Shown: one piece after another, positions 1 through 8,372 of the stretch
Numbering within the stretch: position 1 is the first letter of the stretch
Layout of the letters: each line of letters begins with the position of its first letter
NCBI GenBank assembly: GCA_017618355.1
Contig: JAFZUL010000101.1
Coordinates: 1 to 48,838 of the forward strand
Source of the DNA: Muribaculaceae bacterium
GTDB lineage: Bacteria; Bacteroidota; Bacteroidia; Bacteroidales; Muribaculaceae
Length of the DNA: 48,838 nucleotides
Direction of reading: 5' to 3'
The notes under the pieces: model-generated
What the model was told of the DNA's origin: nothing
The model's database searches: none
Seen by the model: the letters and a program-made list of their open reading frames with translations, nothing else
Translations under genes and position numbers: made by a program

Positions 1-28
1 TATCATATTCAGTGATGTAACCACTACC

Positions 29-36
29 TAATTTTG
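29..36 (+). promoter_or_regulatory. Putative -7 promoter element of the first gene
   Basis: The octamer TAATTTTG matches the Bacteroidota -7 consensus TAnnTTTG. It lies about 100 bases before the first ATG, which would leave a long leader. A 6-bp inverted repeat (25-30 with 51-56) overlaps it, so the stretch could equally be the end of an upstream transcript. No clear -33 TTTG is visible. Confidence 0.3.
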
Positions 37-132
37 CAGTCTAATTTCAGTAGGTAATTTATTTTTTGGTATTTTTATTTTTTAAACCGCACAAACCGTA
101 GAAGGGAGTAAGCCTAAAATTTTATTTATAAC

Positions 133-774
133 ATGATGAAAAGATTTAAATGCGCCATTTTAGTGGCTATTATGGGTTTGTGCTCTGTTTTGAGTTATGC
201 AAGTGATTATGATACGGATTATATTACTATTCCTGAGTCATACATCAATAATAGCAATTCACAACTTCTTGAGAAGGCGGTAACGATTTTTCGTAAGCCT
301 TATAATTTGACATTAAAGAATGTTTATTTGAGTGAATGTTGGTTCTGTTGCGACATTGTAATAGAAAAATTTGAGGAGGAGTTTGATGTCACACAGCAAT
401 GTGACAACGAATACCCACAACAGCAGAGTACAAGTCCCGAAACTCAATCATCGATAAATATTGGCAAGACAGCTTATGATATAGTTGTTCATTCAGAGGT
501 TAGACTTTATCGGGATGATGATGAGCAAAATATAACCGTAACCTATCACTTTACACAACTTATGCCTTCGAGCGGTAATTATGATCAAGATGACTTTTAT
601 CTTGTAATCACATTCCCTTACAACAAGAAGACATGGACATCGATTAGTGACATCGACATTGAGCCTTCATCAATTGAGTATTATGACATCAATGGCCGCA
701 AACTTAATGGTCCACAGCCTGGTATCGTGATTGAGAAGCAAGGCAACAAAACCACCAAAAAGTTATATAGATAA
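133..774 (+). CDS. Small secreted protein with a C-terminal sorting-like tail, function unknown
   Basis: A 213-residue protein with an N-terminal signal peptide (hydrophobic core about residues 8-22, cleavage probably after SYA). The middle part, about 60-115, is acidic and Gln/Ser rich. The last 35 residues contain YYDINGRKLNGPQPGIVIEK, which resembles the short C-terminal tails (YxxxGR...PxxGIxI) found on many Bacteroidales secreted proteins and on type IX secretion cargo. I recognise no enzymatic domain. Two adjacent ATGs (133 and 136) are both possible starts. It stands alone, with a strong hairpin terminator right behind it and secA converging from the other side. Secretion is well supported by the signal peptide; attachment through the tail is inference from family resemblance. 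Confidence 0.75.
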   Translation: MMKRFKCAILVAIMGLCSVLSYASDYDTDYITIPESYINNSNSQLLEKAVTIFRKPYNLTLKNVYLSECWFCCDIVIEKFEEEFDVTQQCDNEYPQQQSTSPETQSSINIGKTAYDIVVHSEVRLYRDDDEQNITVTYHFTQLMPSSGNYDQDDFYLVITFPYNKKTWTSISDIDIEPSSIEYYDINGRKLNGPQPGIVIEKQGNKTTKKLYR

Positions 775-798
775 GTAGTTAGTAAAATATAGATATGA

Positions 799-840
799 AA
801 TAATCCCATTGAGCATTCAAGCCCAATGGGATTATTGTTT
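799..840. terminator. Bidirectional intrinsic terminator between gene 1 and secA
   Basis: A 13-bp perfect stem (799-811 with 824-836, core ATCCCATTG/CAATGGGAT) with a 12-base loop, followed by GTTTT on the + strand. The minus strand also has a T-rich flank, so it may end both the + gene and the secA transcript that runs toward it. Confidence 0.75.
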
Positions 841-853
841 TCTGCATTATCAC

Positions 854-948
854 GGCGCAGCCCATTCTGCATTTTGCATTCTGCATTCCGCATTCCGCAT
901 TATTTCGGCGCAGCTCAATTGTGCATTATGCATTATGAATTATGCATT
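854..948. repeat. GCATT-rich iterated repeat with two GCGCAGCYC cores
   Basis: The stretch is built from many copies of a 7-8 base unit (CTGCATT, CCGCATT, GTGCATT, ATGCATT), preceded at 854 and again at 907 by GGCGCAGC followed by CCATT or TCAATT. The same core and unit recur at 5873-5894, 17070-17083, 26532-26560 and 26754-26797. It is intergenic in every case. Confidence 0.7.
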
Positions 949-953
949 AATTC

Positions 954-3900
954 TTAAACTCGTCCGTGGCAGTTCTTGTATTTCTTGCCACTGCCGCAGG
1001 GGCATGGATCGTTGCGACCAATCTTTGGACCCTCGTTGCGGATAGGAGCCACTGGACCACGTCCTGCTTGGCTGGCGCTCAAACCGGCTTGACGCTGTGC
1101 GGCTGCTGCGGCTGCCACAGCATCTCCGCGTCCCTCGCTATAGTTCTGACGCTGGCGACGCTGCTCCTGAGCTCTGCTCACCTCAGGATTGCCCTCCTGA
1201 GTTGGAATCTGTCCACGCATGAGAGAAGAGATGGCCTTGTCGTTCAGGTCGGCAAGCATATCCTTGAACAGATTGAACGACTCGAGTTTATAGATTACCA
1301 ATGGGTCTTTCTGCTCGTAGCTGGCATTCTGCACACTCTGTCGAAGTTGGTCTAGATCACGCAGATGCACCTTCCACTTCTCGTCGATAGTGAGCAGCAA
1401 AATAGCTTTCTGCCATTCTTTGGCTATGTTCTTGCTCTGAGTCTCGTAAGCCTCCTTGAGGTCGATTACGATACCGTAGGTGCGCTTACCGTCGGTGATT
1501 GGCACACGCATCTTGCCGTGAGGCTCGGGAGCGCCTTCGCCCATCTGTCGCTCACATATACTCTGAATTACTGGATTAGCAACCTCCGAGAGTCGCTCAG
1601 TCTTGCGCTTGAAAGACTCCATCACCGCTTCAAAGAGTTGGTCAATGCTCTTCTGTGAGTCTTGTTTGCGGAATTGCGTCTCGTCAAATGGAGGCTCGAT
1701 GGCATAGAGTGAGAGCACTTGCATCTTCAAATCCTCATAAGACGATGGGTCAAACTTATTTACAGTTTCCTCAATGCTGTCGTAAAGAGTGTTGATGATA
1801 TCGATACCAATGCGCTCACCCAGCAGAGCGTGGTGACGACGGGTGTAAATTGCATTACGCTGATAGTTCATCACGTCGTCATACTCGAGAGTGTGCTTAC
1901 GGATACCGAAGTTGTTCTCTTCAACGCGCTTCTGGGCATTCTCGATACTCTTGGTTACCATTGGCGACTCAATCATCTCGCCATCGTGAAGACCCAAGCG
2001 GTCGAGCAGGCGCACTACGCGCTCGCTGGCAAACAGACGCATAACCTTGTCCTCAAACGAGACGAAGAACACTGAACTACCTGGGTCACCTTGATGACCG
2101 GCACGACCACGCAGCTGATTATCAACGCGGCGAGATTCGTGGCGCTCGGTACCGATGATGGCGAGACCACCAGCCTCCTTAACCTCAGGGGTAAGCTTGA
2201 TATCGGTACCACGACCTGCCATGTTGGTGGCGATGGTCACGACACCCTTGCCGTTGACCTGACGTCCGGCTTGTGCCACGATGTCGGCCTCCTTTTGGTG
2301 AAGCTTGGCGTTGAGCACATTATGCTCGATGTGTCGCAGACTCAGCTGACGGCTCAGTCGCTCTGAGATTTCCACCGAAGTGGTACCTACCAGAGTAGGT
2401 CGTCCCATATCGCGCATCTTGACGATTTCCTCGATTACTGCGTTGAACTTCTCCTTCTCGGTCTTGAACACGCGGTCGGGTTGGTCCTTGCGGATAACAG
2501 GACGGTTGGTGGGGATATTCACAACATCGAGTTTATAAATTTCCCAGAACTCACCAGCCTCGGTCATAGCGGTACCGGTCATACCAGCCAACTTGTGATA
2601 CATGCGGAAGTAGTTCTGCAGGGTGATAGTTGCGAAGGTCTGTGTGGCAGCTTCCACTTTCACGCCCTCCTTAGCCTCGATTGCCTGGTGCAAGCCATCG
2701 CTATAGCGGCGGCCCTCCATGATACGGCCAGTCTGCTCGTCCACGATTTTTACCTTGCCTTCCTCGTCAACGATATACTCATCGTCGCGGTTGAAGAGGG
2801 TGTAGGCCTTGAGCAACTGGGTGACGGTATGCACGCGCTCGGCTTTTACAGAGTAGTTCTGCAGCAACTCGTCTTTCTTCGATAATTTCTCTTCCTCAGT
2901 AAGAGGCTCATTCGACACCTGCGAGAGTTCAGTGGCGATATCGGGCAAGACGAAGAATTTGGGGTCGTCGGTACCTCGTGTAAGCACGTCGATACCGTTA
3001 TCGGTAAGTTCCACGGTGTTGTTCTGCTCCTCGATAATGAAGTAGAGAGGATCGGTCACAACGTGCATCTCACGGTTGTTGTCTTGCATATAGAATGCCT
3101 CGGTCTTGAGCATCTGTTGCTTCACGCCCTCTTGCGAGAGGAACTTGATGAGAGGCTTGTATTTGGGCAGACCCTTGAAGGCACGGAACAAGAGCAATGT
3201 GCCTTCTTTCACCTGCTCTTTGTCCTCGCTTGCCATCAGGCGGCGGGCATCACTCAAAAGCTGGGTGACAAGGCGGCGCTGAGCCTCGTAAACACGCTCC
3301 ACATTGGGCTTGTACTCGTCAAACATCTGATCCTCGCCACGTGGCACAGGACCTGAGATAATCAATGGAGTACGGGCGTCATCAATAAGCACCGAGTCCA
3401 CCTCATCGACGATGGCAAAGTGGTGAGGACGCTGCACGAGCTCTTCGGGACTCATCGACATATTGTCGCGAAGGTAGTCGAAGCCAAACTCACTGTTTGT
3501 ACCGAAGGTGATGTCGCAGTTATAGGCAGCACGGCGTTCCTCGCTATTAGGCTCGGTCTTATCGATACATGCCACACTAAGACCATGGAACATATAAAGC
3601 GGACCCATCCACTCCGAGTCACGTTTTGCCAAATAGTCGTTGACAGTAACCACGTGAACACCACAGCCAGCAAGAGCATTAAGGAACACAGGCAGAGTGG
3701 CGACGAGGGTCTTACCCTCACCAGTAGCCATCTCGGCAATCTTACCTTGATGGAGCACTGAGCCACCAATCAACTGCACGTCGTAGTGAATCATGTTCCA
3801 GGTCATCTCATTGCCGCCGGCTTCCCAGGTATTGAAGTAGGTGGCTTTGTCACCATCAACCTCAAGGAAATCGTGGCCGTCGGCAGCCAGCTTGCGGTCG

Positions 3901-4301
3901 AAATCGGTGGCAGTCACCACAATCTGCTCGTTTTCAGTGAAGCGTCGAGCGGTTTCCTTAACAATGGCAAACACCTCGGGCAGCACATCGTTGAGCTTCT
4001 CCTCGATGCGGTCAAGCACTTCATTCTCCAGTTTGTCAACTTTACCCCACAGCGGCTCTCTTTCCTCATAATCTAACGTCTCGATTTCAGCTTTGATAGC
4101 TGCAATCTCGTCGCGCTGTGGTTGTACATAATCTTGAATCTCCTGTCGGATTGCAGCGCTACGAGCGCGCAACTCATCGTTCGACAACTGCTCTATTTTG
4201 GGATAAACAGCCTGAATTTCACGCACTATTGGCATAAGCTTCTTCAGGTCGCGATCACTCTTGTTGCCGAAGATGGACTTCAAAAAAGTATTTAATGACA
4301 T
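954..4301 (-). CDS. secA: Protein translocase ATPase SecA
   Basis: SecA is the cytoplasmic motor that pushes unfolded precursors through SecYEG using ATP. The 1115-residue length fits the enlarged SecA of Bacteroidota. Visible landmarks are the Walker A loop MATGEGKT (191-198), the DEVD Walker B box (299-302), helicase motif [10 protein letters not shown] in the second nucleotide domain, and a C-terminal SEC-C zinc module with [13 protein letters not shown] that binds zinc and SecB or ribosome. A stretch of about residues 50-110 near the N terminus and about 340-470 in the middle are expansions seen in this phylum. An alanine-rich linker precedes the zinc tail. The gene is alone on its strand; a TAnnTTTG promoter lies 78 bases upstream of the ATG and the hairpin at 799-840 lies downstream. 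Confidence 0.98.
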   Translation of the reverse strand: MSLNTFLKSIFGNKSDRDLKKLMPIVREIQAVYPKIEQLSNDELRARSAAIRQEIQDYVQPQRDEIAAIKAEIETLDYEEREPLWGKVDKLENEVLDRIEEKLNDVLPEVFAIVKETARRFTENEQIVVTATDFDRKLAADGHDFLEVDGDKATYFNTWEAGGNEMTWNMIHYDVQLIGGSVLHQGKIAEMATGEGKTLVATLPVFLNALAGCGVHVVTVNDYLAKRDSEWMGPLYMFHGLSVACIDKTEPNSEERRAAYNCDITFGTNSEFGFDYLRDNMSMSPEELVQRPHHFAIVDEVDSVLIDDARTPLIISGPVPRGEDQMFDEYKPNVERVYEAQRRLVTQLLSDARRLMASEDKEQVKEGTLLLFRAFKGLPKYKPLIKFLSQEGVKQQMLKTEAFYMQDNNREMHVVTDPLYFIIEEQNNTVELTDNGIDVLTRGTDDPKFFVLPDIATELSQVSNEPLTEEEKLSKKDELLQNYSVKAERVHTVTQLLKAYTLFNRDDEYIVDEEGKVKIVDEQTGRIMEGRRYSDGLHQAIEAKEGVKVEAATQTFATITLQNYFRMYHKLAGMTGTAMTEAGEFWEIYKLDVVNIPTNRPVIRKDQPDRVFKTEKEKFNAVIEEIVKMRDMGRPTLVGTTSVEISERLSRQLSLRHIEHNVLNAKLHQKEADIVAQAGRQVNGKGVVTIATNMAGRGTDIKLTPEVKEAGGLAIIGTERHESRRVDNQLRGRAGHQGDPGSSVFFVSFEDKVMRLFASERVVRLLDRLGLHDGEMIESPMVTKSIENAQKRVEENNFGIRKHTLEYDDVMNYQRNAIYTRRHHALLGERIGIDIINTLYDSIEETVNKFDPSSYEDLKMQVLSLYAIEPPFDETQFRKQDSQKSIDQLFEAVMESFKRKTERLSEVANPVIQSICERQMGEGAPEPHGKMRVPITDGKRTYGIVIDLKEAYETQSKNIAKEWQKAILLLTIDEKWKVHLRDLDQLRQSVQNASYEQKDPLVIYKLESFNLFKDMLADLNDKAISSLMRGQIPTQEGNPEVSRAQEQRRQRQNYSEGRGDAVAAAAAAQRQAGLSASQAGRGPVAPIRNEGPKIGRNDPCPCGSGKKYKNCHGRV

Positions 4302-4378
4302 ATTTTATAATTGTTGTTTTTATTTACAATGTAGAATATAGATTGCAGCAAAAACTATGCCAAATCCATAACAAATTG

Positions 4379-4409
4379 CAAAGATAGTGCAAGTCGAGTG
4401 AAATACAAA
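4379..4409 (-). promoter_or_regulatory. Putative secA promoter (-7 TATCTTTG, -33 TTTG)
   Basis: Read on the minus strand, 4386-4379 is TATCTTTG, a full match to the Bacteroidota -7 box, and TTTG at 4409-4406 lies 19 bases upstream, the expected spacing for the -33 box. Confidence 0.6.
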
Positions 4410-4477
4410 ATCAAAAACACATTTTTTGATTTTTATTTCCACAGCCAATCTTTGGCCGACAGCTAACGATACGAAAA

Positions 4478-4506
4478 AGTTTTCAGTTGCTAGTCGTCAG
4501 TTTTTT
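4478..4506. repeat. TCAGTT-type repeat, left copy flanking the DUF4105 gene
   Basis: A 29-base stretch ending GTCAGTTTTTT. It aligns without gaps to 5779-5807 on the other side of the DUF4105 gene, with 23 of 29 positions identical, in the same orientation. Confidence 0.55.
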
Positions 4507-5731
4507 ATTTTCTCACGTTTATAATCGACCTCAGCAGGAGTGCGGCGATTAGGGGGTAGAATGCGGTGTTGGCAACTTGTAAGCCGCTAATCCACACCAC
4601 CGCCATAGTGGCGATTAGGGCGATGTTGATGAAGTGTGCCCAGCGCAGCGATTTCGCAGCCTTTTTAATCCATGGCAAGACGGCAAGTGCCAGCAGCAGA
4701 GGATGCAGCCACAGGATATTATAGTTGGGCATCACTGCCTCATGGGTGGAGATGAACTCCACAAAGAAGATAATGCATCCCGCAAGTCCGGCGATAATGA
4801 AGAGCACTGTGTCAAACCATCGCGACACTTCATGTTTTCTCCAATCTTTTCGGGAGACTAACACTGTGATCAGCAGCAACAAGAAAGCAATGGTAAGCGG
4901 GTGTAAATACCAGGGCGTAGGAGGCAGCACGAGACCGTCATCATCGCCTTCCATCACCACTTTTGTGTCTTTCACGAGTTTCTCGGGACCGTTACCGCTG
5001 TCCACCTCCACCATGTTGAGAGCGTTCATCAAAAAGAGTGGCACGAAAGTCTGGGTGCGTGCGTCAACCACAGTGTCGCAAGCCGCTCCAAGCACCAAAT
5101 CTATGCCGAACTGCTCCCAAGGATAGTTATGGGTGTAGTGCGACATGATTTGTCGCAGAGTCGTGCCCACTATGTAGTCACACTTGGAATAGTCAATCTC
5201 TTGACCAATAGCCTTCTCTATTATGTCGCGCGGACGTGTGGAGCAGTTGTCGCTAAAGTGACGGTAACGATACACACAGTTCTCGCGCCGCGCATTGGTC
5301 AGCAGCATATCGAGCACCTGACGCGCCTGTTCAGAAGTAAGGTTAAGATCCTGTTTTATCATCTTGCGCCCTTGCCTAACGCCGCCGTCAACAGCAGGCG
5401 GCATGAGGGCGCACATATAGTCGGTCTCGCCCATGATGTATCGGCCGAGGAAATTTGGCGAGTTGAAGTCGAAGACACCATAATTAAAAAAATAGGCATT
5501 TTTCGCGTCAGTCACTAGGATTTCGGAGTGCCCAAAGACCTCAAAAATCTCATCGCCAGGATAAAAGGTGATAAGGCTCACTTGAATGTCATCAAGCGAA
5601 TCAGAGAGAGAGAGAGAGCTTCTTCCAGTGTTACCGGCGAGGCGAAGTGTGTCATTCTGCGCCCAAACATGCCCCCAAGCGGCAACCAGTGTAATTATAA
5701 TAATGGTGATATTTCTCAAAAAACGTATCAT
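4505..5731 (-). CDS. DUF4105 (Lnb N-terminal-like) periplasmic domain protein with membrane tail
   Basis: A 408-residue protein. A signal peptide or first membrane helix covers about residues 5-25. Residues about 50-215 match the DUF4105 / Lnb N-terminal periplasmic domain: the FYPGDEIFEVFGHSEILV segment, the FNYGVFDF segment and the RYRHFSDNCSTRPRDII segment, with conserved His and Cys typical of a papain-like or NlpC-like fold. The C-terminal part, from about residue 275, has four or five hydrophobic helices, giving a periplasmic domain anchored by a membrane bundle. The biochemical role of this family is not settled; an amidase or peptidase-like role is inference from the fold. It is preceded by a TAnnTTTG box 27 bases from the ATG. 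Related 29-base direct repeats flank the gene. Confidence 0.85.
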   Translation of the reverse strand: MIRFLRNITIIIITLVAAWGHVWAQNDTLRLAGNTGRSSLSLSDSLDDIQVSLITFYPGDEIFEVFGHSEILVTDAKNAYFFNYGVFDFNSPNFLGRYIMGETDYMCALMPPAVDGGVRQGRKMIKQDLNLTSEQARQVLDMLLTNARRENCVYRYRHFSDNCSTRPRDIIEKAIGQEIDYSKCDYIVGTTLRQIMSHYTHNYPWEQFGIDLVLGAACDTVVDARTQTFVPLFLMNALNMVEVDSGNGPEKLVKDTKVVMEGDDDGLVLPPTPWYLHPLTIAFLLLLITVLVSRKDWRKHEVSRWFDTVLFIIAGLAGCIIFFVEFISTHEAVMPNYNILWLHPLLLALAVLPWIKKAAKSLRWAHFINIALIATMAVVWISGLQVANTAFYPLIAALLLRSIINVRK

Positions 5732-5757
5732 AACTGTGTCAATTTCACTTCTGGGTG

Positions 5758-5765
5758 CAAAGGTA
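5758..5765 (-). promoter_or_regulatory. Putative -7 promoter element of the DUF4105 gene
   Basis: The minus strand reads TACCTTTG at 5765-5758, matching TAnnTTTG, 27 bases before the ATG at 5731. No clear -33 box is visible, because the upstream bases belong to the TCAGTT repeat. Confidence 0.5.
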
Positions 5766-5770
5766 GTAAA

Positions 5771-5807
5771 AAGTTGTCAGTTATCAGTTGTCATTTATCA
5801 GTTTTTT
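5771..5807. repeat. TCAGTT-type repeat, right copy
   Basis: Iterated GTTGTCAGTTATCAGTTGTC-like units ending in TCAGTTTTTT. Positions 5779-5807 align with 4478-4506 on the far side of the DUF4105 gene. Confidence 0.55.
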
Positions 5808-5872
5808 GAACGCCAAACTGCGGCGCAATACTCCAACAACGCCTACGCCAGACACCACAGGCGCAACCAATT

Positions 5873-5894
5873 CTTCATTCCGCATTCTGCATTA
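5873..5894. repeat. Short GCATT repeat
   Basis: Three copies of the 7-base unit (TTCATTC, CGCATTC, TGCATTA), a short example of the repeat seen at 854-948 and 26532-26797. Confidence 0.5.
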
Positions 5895-6124
5895 AAAAAA
5901 GCCCGGCTCTCACGAGTGGGACTTTAAATTTATGAATAGAATCTGTATAGAAAAGTGCAATATAATATTGCTGTCCTAATTATTATGCGATGCAAAGTTA
6001 GTCACGTTTTCAAATGTGAGAAAGGTAAAAAACTCTAAAAAAGTAGTCCAAAATTCGTGTGTAGTGTTTTTAACTAGTATTAATGACGATTTTTCCAACA
6101 TTTTTTGGCTTTTTGATTTGTTTT

Positions 6125-6156
6125 TTTGTTGATATCGCACATTTTTTCTACTTTTG
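6125..6156 (+). promoter_or_regulatory. Putative promoter of the DUF3298/ATP-grasp unit
   Basis: TTTG at 6125-6128 and TACTTTTG at 6149-6156 are separated by 20 bases, a good match to the Bacteroidota -33/-7 arrangement. The ATG follows at 6224. Confidence 0.6.
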
Positions 6157-6223
6157 TGCAAGAAAAGTCAATTAAATTTTCACTAAAATAAGACATTTTC
6201 TAACTCATTAAATTAATAAAGCT

Positions 6224-7057
6224 ATGAAAAAATTATTTGTTATCGCAATGATTCTTGTTGCCTTGTGTGCTCAAGGCGCGACAAAAGTGCAGGTAAAAAG
6301 CCAGCATTTTGAAGTCACCGATTCGGTTAGGTTTTACGAGCCCGATGATCCACAGTCCGATGGTTACAAGTTCTCAAAGATTGTAATTGCCGACTGGCCA
6401 GTTACCATCAACGGCAAGAAGTCGCAGGCACTTAATGACTTTTTGCTTGAAGAGGTGTTCTATGCAAGTCAAAATCCCAATTGTTTCCCCGGCAGCGTTA
6501 AAGATGTCAATACCCTCACCGGCTGCGTGAAAAACTGGATTAACTACATTCTGCACAGCAGTGCAATGGCTAATGAATATGTAGTCAAAGATTATGGCAC
6601 ACCAGGCGTGAAGGATATCAGTTTCGAGGAGGATCCGATGAGATGTATGTATGAATTAACCAATTTCAAGCAGAGCCATGTGGTTGGTGACCTCGCGTTC
6701 TTTGTCGAATACAATGAAATCTACTATGGTGGAGCGCATCCAGATTTTATGTATAATTACTATGCCTTTGACGCTGCACTTGACCGTCCCATACGCCTCG
6801 ATGACATCATCACTAACCGCAGTAAGTTGCTGCGTATCCTGCCAAAATATGACAAGCGTGACAAGGATGTCAAGTGGTGGGATAGCATCAATGAAGTTGA
6901 CCTAGGCAATTTCTATATCAAAGACGGCAATATGATGTTCTCGTTCGCGCCTTACGCCATTGGGCCTTTCTGCGAAGGACAGATAGACGTTAAAATTCCT
7001 CTTAAGACCCTCAAAGCCAAAGGCCTGCTCACAACCTACGGCAAGAAAATCAAATAA
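6224..7057 (+). CDS. Secreted DUF3298 (RsiV-like) domain protein
   Basis: A 277-residue protein with a signal peptide (MKKLFVIAMILVALCAQGA). The body has two halves as in DUF4163/DUF3298 proteins: an N-terminal part with DFLLEEVFYASQNPNCFPGS, and a C-terminal DUF3298 domain from about residue 160 with YYGGAHPDFMYNYYAFDAA (the GGAHP signature) and the closing FAPYAIGPFCEGQIDVKIPL segment. The family includes the lysozyme-binding RsiV domain, but no anti-sigma transmembrane part is present here, so the protein is probably a free periplasmic or envelope protein. The stop codon is only 6 bases before the next gene's GTG, so the two are almost certainly co-transcribed. Confidence 0.85.
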   Translation: MKKLFVIAMILVALCAQGATKVQVKSQHFEVTDSVRFYEPDDPQSDGYKFSKIVIADWPVTINGKKSQALNDFLLEEVFYASQNPNCFPGSVKDVNTLTGCVKNWINYILHSSAMANEYVVKDYGTPGVKDISFEEDPMRCMYELTNFKQSHVVGDLAFFVEYNEIYYGGAHPDFMYNYYAFDAALDRPIRLDDIITNRSKLLRILPKYDKRDKDVKWWDSINEVDLGNFYIKDGNMMFSFAPYAIGPFCEGQIDVKIPLKTLKAKGLLTTYGKKIK

Positions 7058-7063
7058 TTTTTA

Positions 7064-8227
7064 GTGAGGCAAGTCTATATATTTAACCCTCAAAACGACT
7101 TAGCGTTGGCAACGGGCGGCATCAATTATGTGGCGCCGCCTTTTGCTATGCAGATGGCCCGCGACCTTGCCGTTCTGCCGGCATTCCTTGCCGAACCAGA
7201 CTCGCTGCTGATTACCGACAGCGACCTCGATGCAGAGTGGCTGGAACACATGAACACCAGCTTTGGCCTTGATGTTCATGCCATAAAACGCAACGAGCTG
7301 CAGCATCTCACCGACTACCGCATTATGCCGTGGGGATGGAGCCTTGACCTGCGGAGGCGACTTCTCAAGTGGGGAGCGTCGAGCGACTGCCTTCCCACAA
7401 AAGAGCAAATCAATCACCTGCGTGGGCTCTCTCACCGTCGAGTCTCGATTCTCATACACATGCGCCTAAAGGAATTACTTGGCAGGCAATTATGCCCTGA
7501 GCCGGTGGAGCTGGCAATCGCCGACGATGTGCTGGATTTTGTGCGCAAGCATCGCAAGTGCTTTATCAAAACGCCATGGTCGAGCAGCGGACGAGGCATT
7601 TACAACACTATTGATGGCGCATCACCCGAACTCGATCAGTGGTGCCGCGGCGCGCTCAAGCGGCAAGGGTCGCTTCTGTGCGAGCAAGCCTTAGATAAGA
7701 CGATGGATTTTGGAGTGGAGTTCTACTGCGAAAATGACAAAGCTACTTTGCGAGGCTACTCACTTTTCACCACCGACAGCCACAGCCAATATGACCACGG
7801 TATTGTGGCCACTGAAAAAGAACTAAAAAGCAGAATAACAGCGTCCTACCCCAACCTTGACGAGGTCATTACCGCCTTGACGCAGGTGCTTGATGAAATG
7901 ATAGCGCCACACTACATTGGTTGGATGGGCATCGACATGCTTCTATATAAGACAAAATCTCAGAATGGTGCACACGGCATTGGCATCAACCCTTGTGTGG
8001 AATTGAATCTGCGACTAACGATGGGAGCGATAACCTGTGTAATAGGCAACAACTTGCTCGCACCCGACGCCACGGCAGTATTCCGCATCGAGCAACGCTC
8101 CTCGGCCAAAGAGCCTTGGCCACAAAGCAAAGAGGCAGTCATAGACAATGGACATCTCGTCGCCGGCACTCTACCACTCACCCCACCCACCACCACCGCC
8201 CTCTACCGCGCAGTGCTGGAGAAATAG
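7064..8227 (+). CDS. Probable ATP-grasp-like protein, function unknown
   Basis: A 387-residue cytoplasmic protein (no signal peptide) starting at GTG, 6 bases after the previous stop. The opening VYIFNPQNDLALATGG is distinctive. Residues 168-178 (FIKTPWSSSGRG) look like the glycine-rich nucleotide loop of an ATP-grasp fold, DFGVEFYC (215-222) a core strand, and the segment IGWMGIDMLLY (285-295) followed by ELNLRLTMG (313-321) resembles the metal-binding E-x-N-x-R end of ATP-grasp ligases. I do not recognise the substrate. Pairing with a secreted DUF3298 protein suggests an envelope or peptide-modifying role, but this is inference. A strong terminator follows at 8284. The reading frame begins with no upstream ATG, so the GTG start is the best choice. 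Confidence 0.75.
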   Translation: MRQVYIFNPQNDLALATGGINYVAPPFAMQMARDLAVLPAFLAEPDSLLITDSDLDAEWLEHMNTSFGLDVHAIKRNELQHLTDYRIMPWGWSLDLRRRLLKWGASSDCLPTKEQINHLRGLSHRRVSILIHMRLKELLGRQLCPEPVELAIADDVLDFVRKHRKCFIKTPWSSSGRGIYNTIDGASPELDQWCRGALKRQGSLLCEQALDKTMDFGVEFYCENDKATLRGYSLFTTDSHSQYDHGIVATEKELKSRITASYPNLDEVITALTQVLDEMIAPHYIGWMGIDMLLYKTKSQNGAHGIGINPCVELNLRLTMGAITCVIGNNLLAPDATAVFRIEQRSSAKEPWPQSKEAVIDNGHLVAGTLPLTPPTTTALYRAVLEK

Positions 8228-8283
8228 AAAGGACAAGTAACGGAGGAACAATCTCCCAATTTCTTTTTTTTCACAAACGACAC

Positions 8284-8318
8284 AGGGTTGCTCCATTGAT
8301 AAGAGCAACCCTTTGATT
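8284..8318 (+). terminator. Intrinsic terminator after the ATP-grasp-like gene
   Basis: A 10-bp perfect stem (8284-8293 AGGGTTGCTC with 8303-8312 GAGCAACCCT), 9-base loop, followed by TTGATTTT. It may also receive the converging transcript of the large secreted protein. Confidence 0.75.
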
Positions 8319-8372
8319 TTATTGTCTAATGATGGCAGTAACAAGCTTATTCACTGTCATCTATCAACTAGC

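Larger units (their letters stand above)
5732..6223. other. Gene-poor intergenic stretch with repeats and two promoters
   Basis: About 490 bases without a convincing gene. It contains the minus-strand promoter of the DUF4105 gene (5758), the right-hand TCAGTT repeat (5771-5807), a short GCATT repeat (5873-5894), an imperfect hairpin (AGCCCGGCTC with GAGTGGGACT, about 5897-5922) that looks like a decayed terminator, and the + strand promoter of the next gene (6125-6156). The short open frame in 5976-6161 overlaps that promoter and is not credible. Confidence 0.6.

Noticed and set aside
681..1045. Short open frames over the repeat behind the first gene
   Set aside because: They are made of the GCATT repeat and the terminator and are low-complexity translations, not genes.
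1365..4071. Long open frames on the + strand opposite secA
   Set aside because: Shadow frames of a strongly conserved gene on the other strand; no family match or start-site logic.
4443..4457. Small hairpin GCCAATCTTTGGC behind the DUF4105 gene
   Set aside because: A 5-bp stem with a 3-base loop and no run of Ts; too weak to call a terminator.
5897..5922. Imperfect hairpin AGCCCGGCTC/GAGTGGGACT
   Set aside because: Several mismatches and no gene that ends there; noted only as part of the intergenic stretch.
5976..6161. A 61-codon open frame on the minus strand in an intergenic stretch
   Set aside because: It is Lys/Asn/Phe-rich as expected from AT-rich DNA, overlaps the promoter of the DUF3298 gene, has no start-site context and matches no family.
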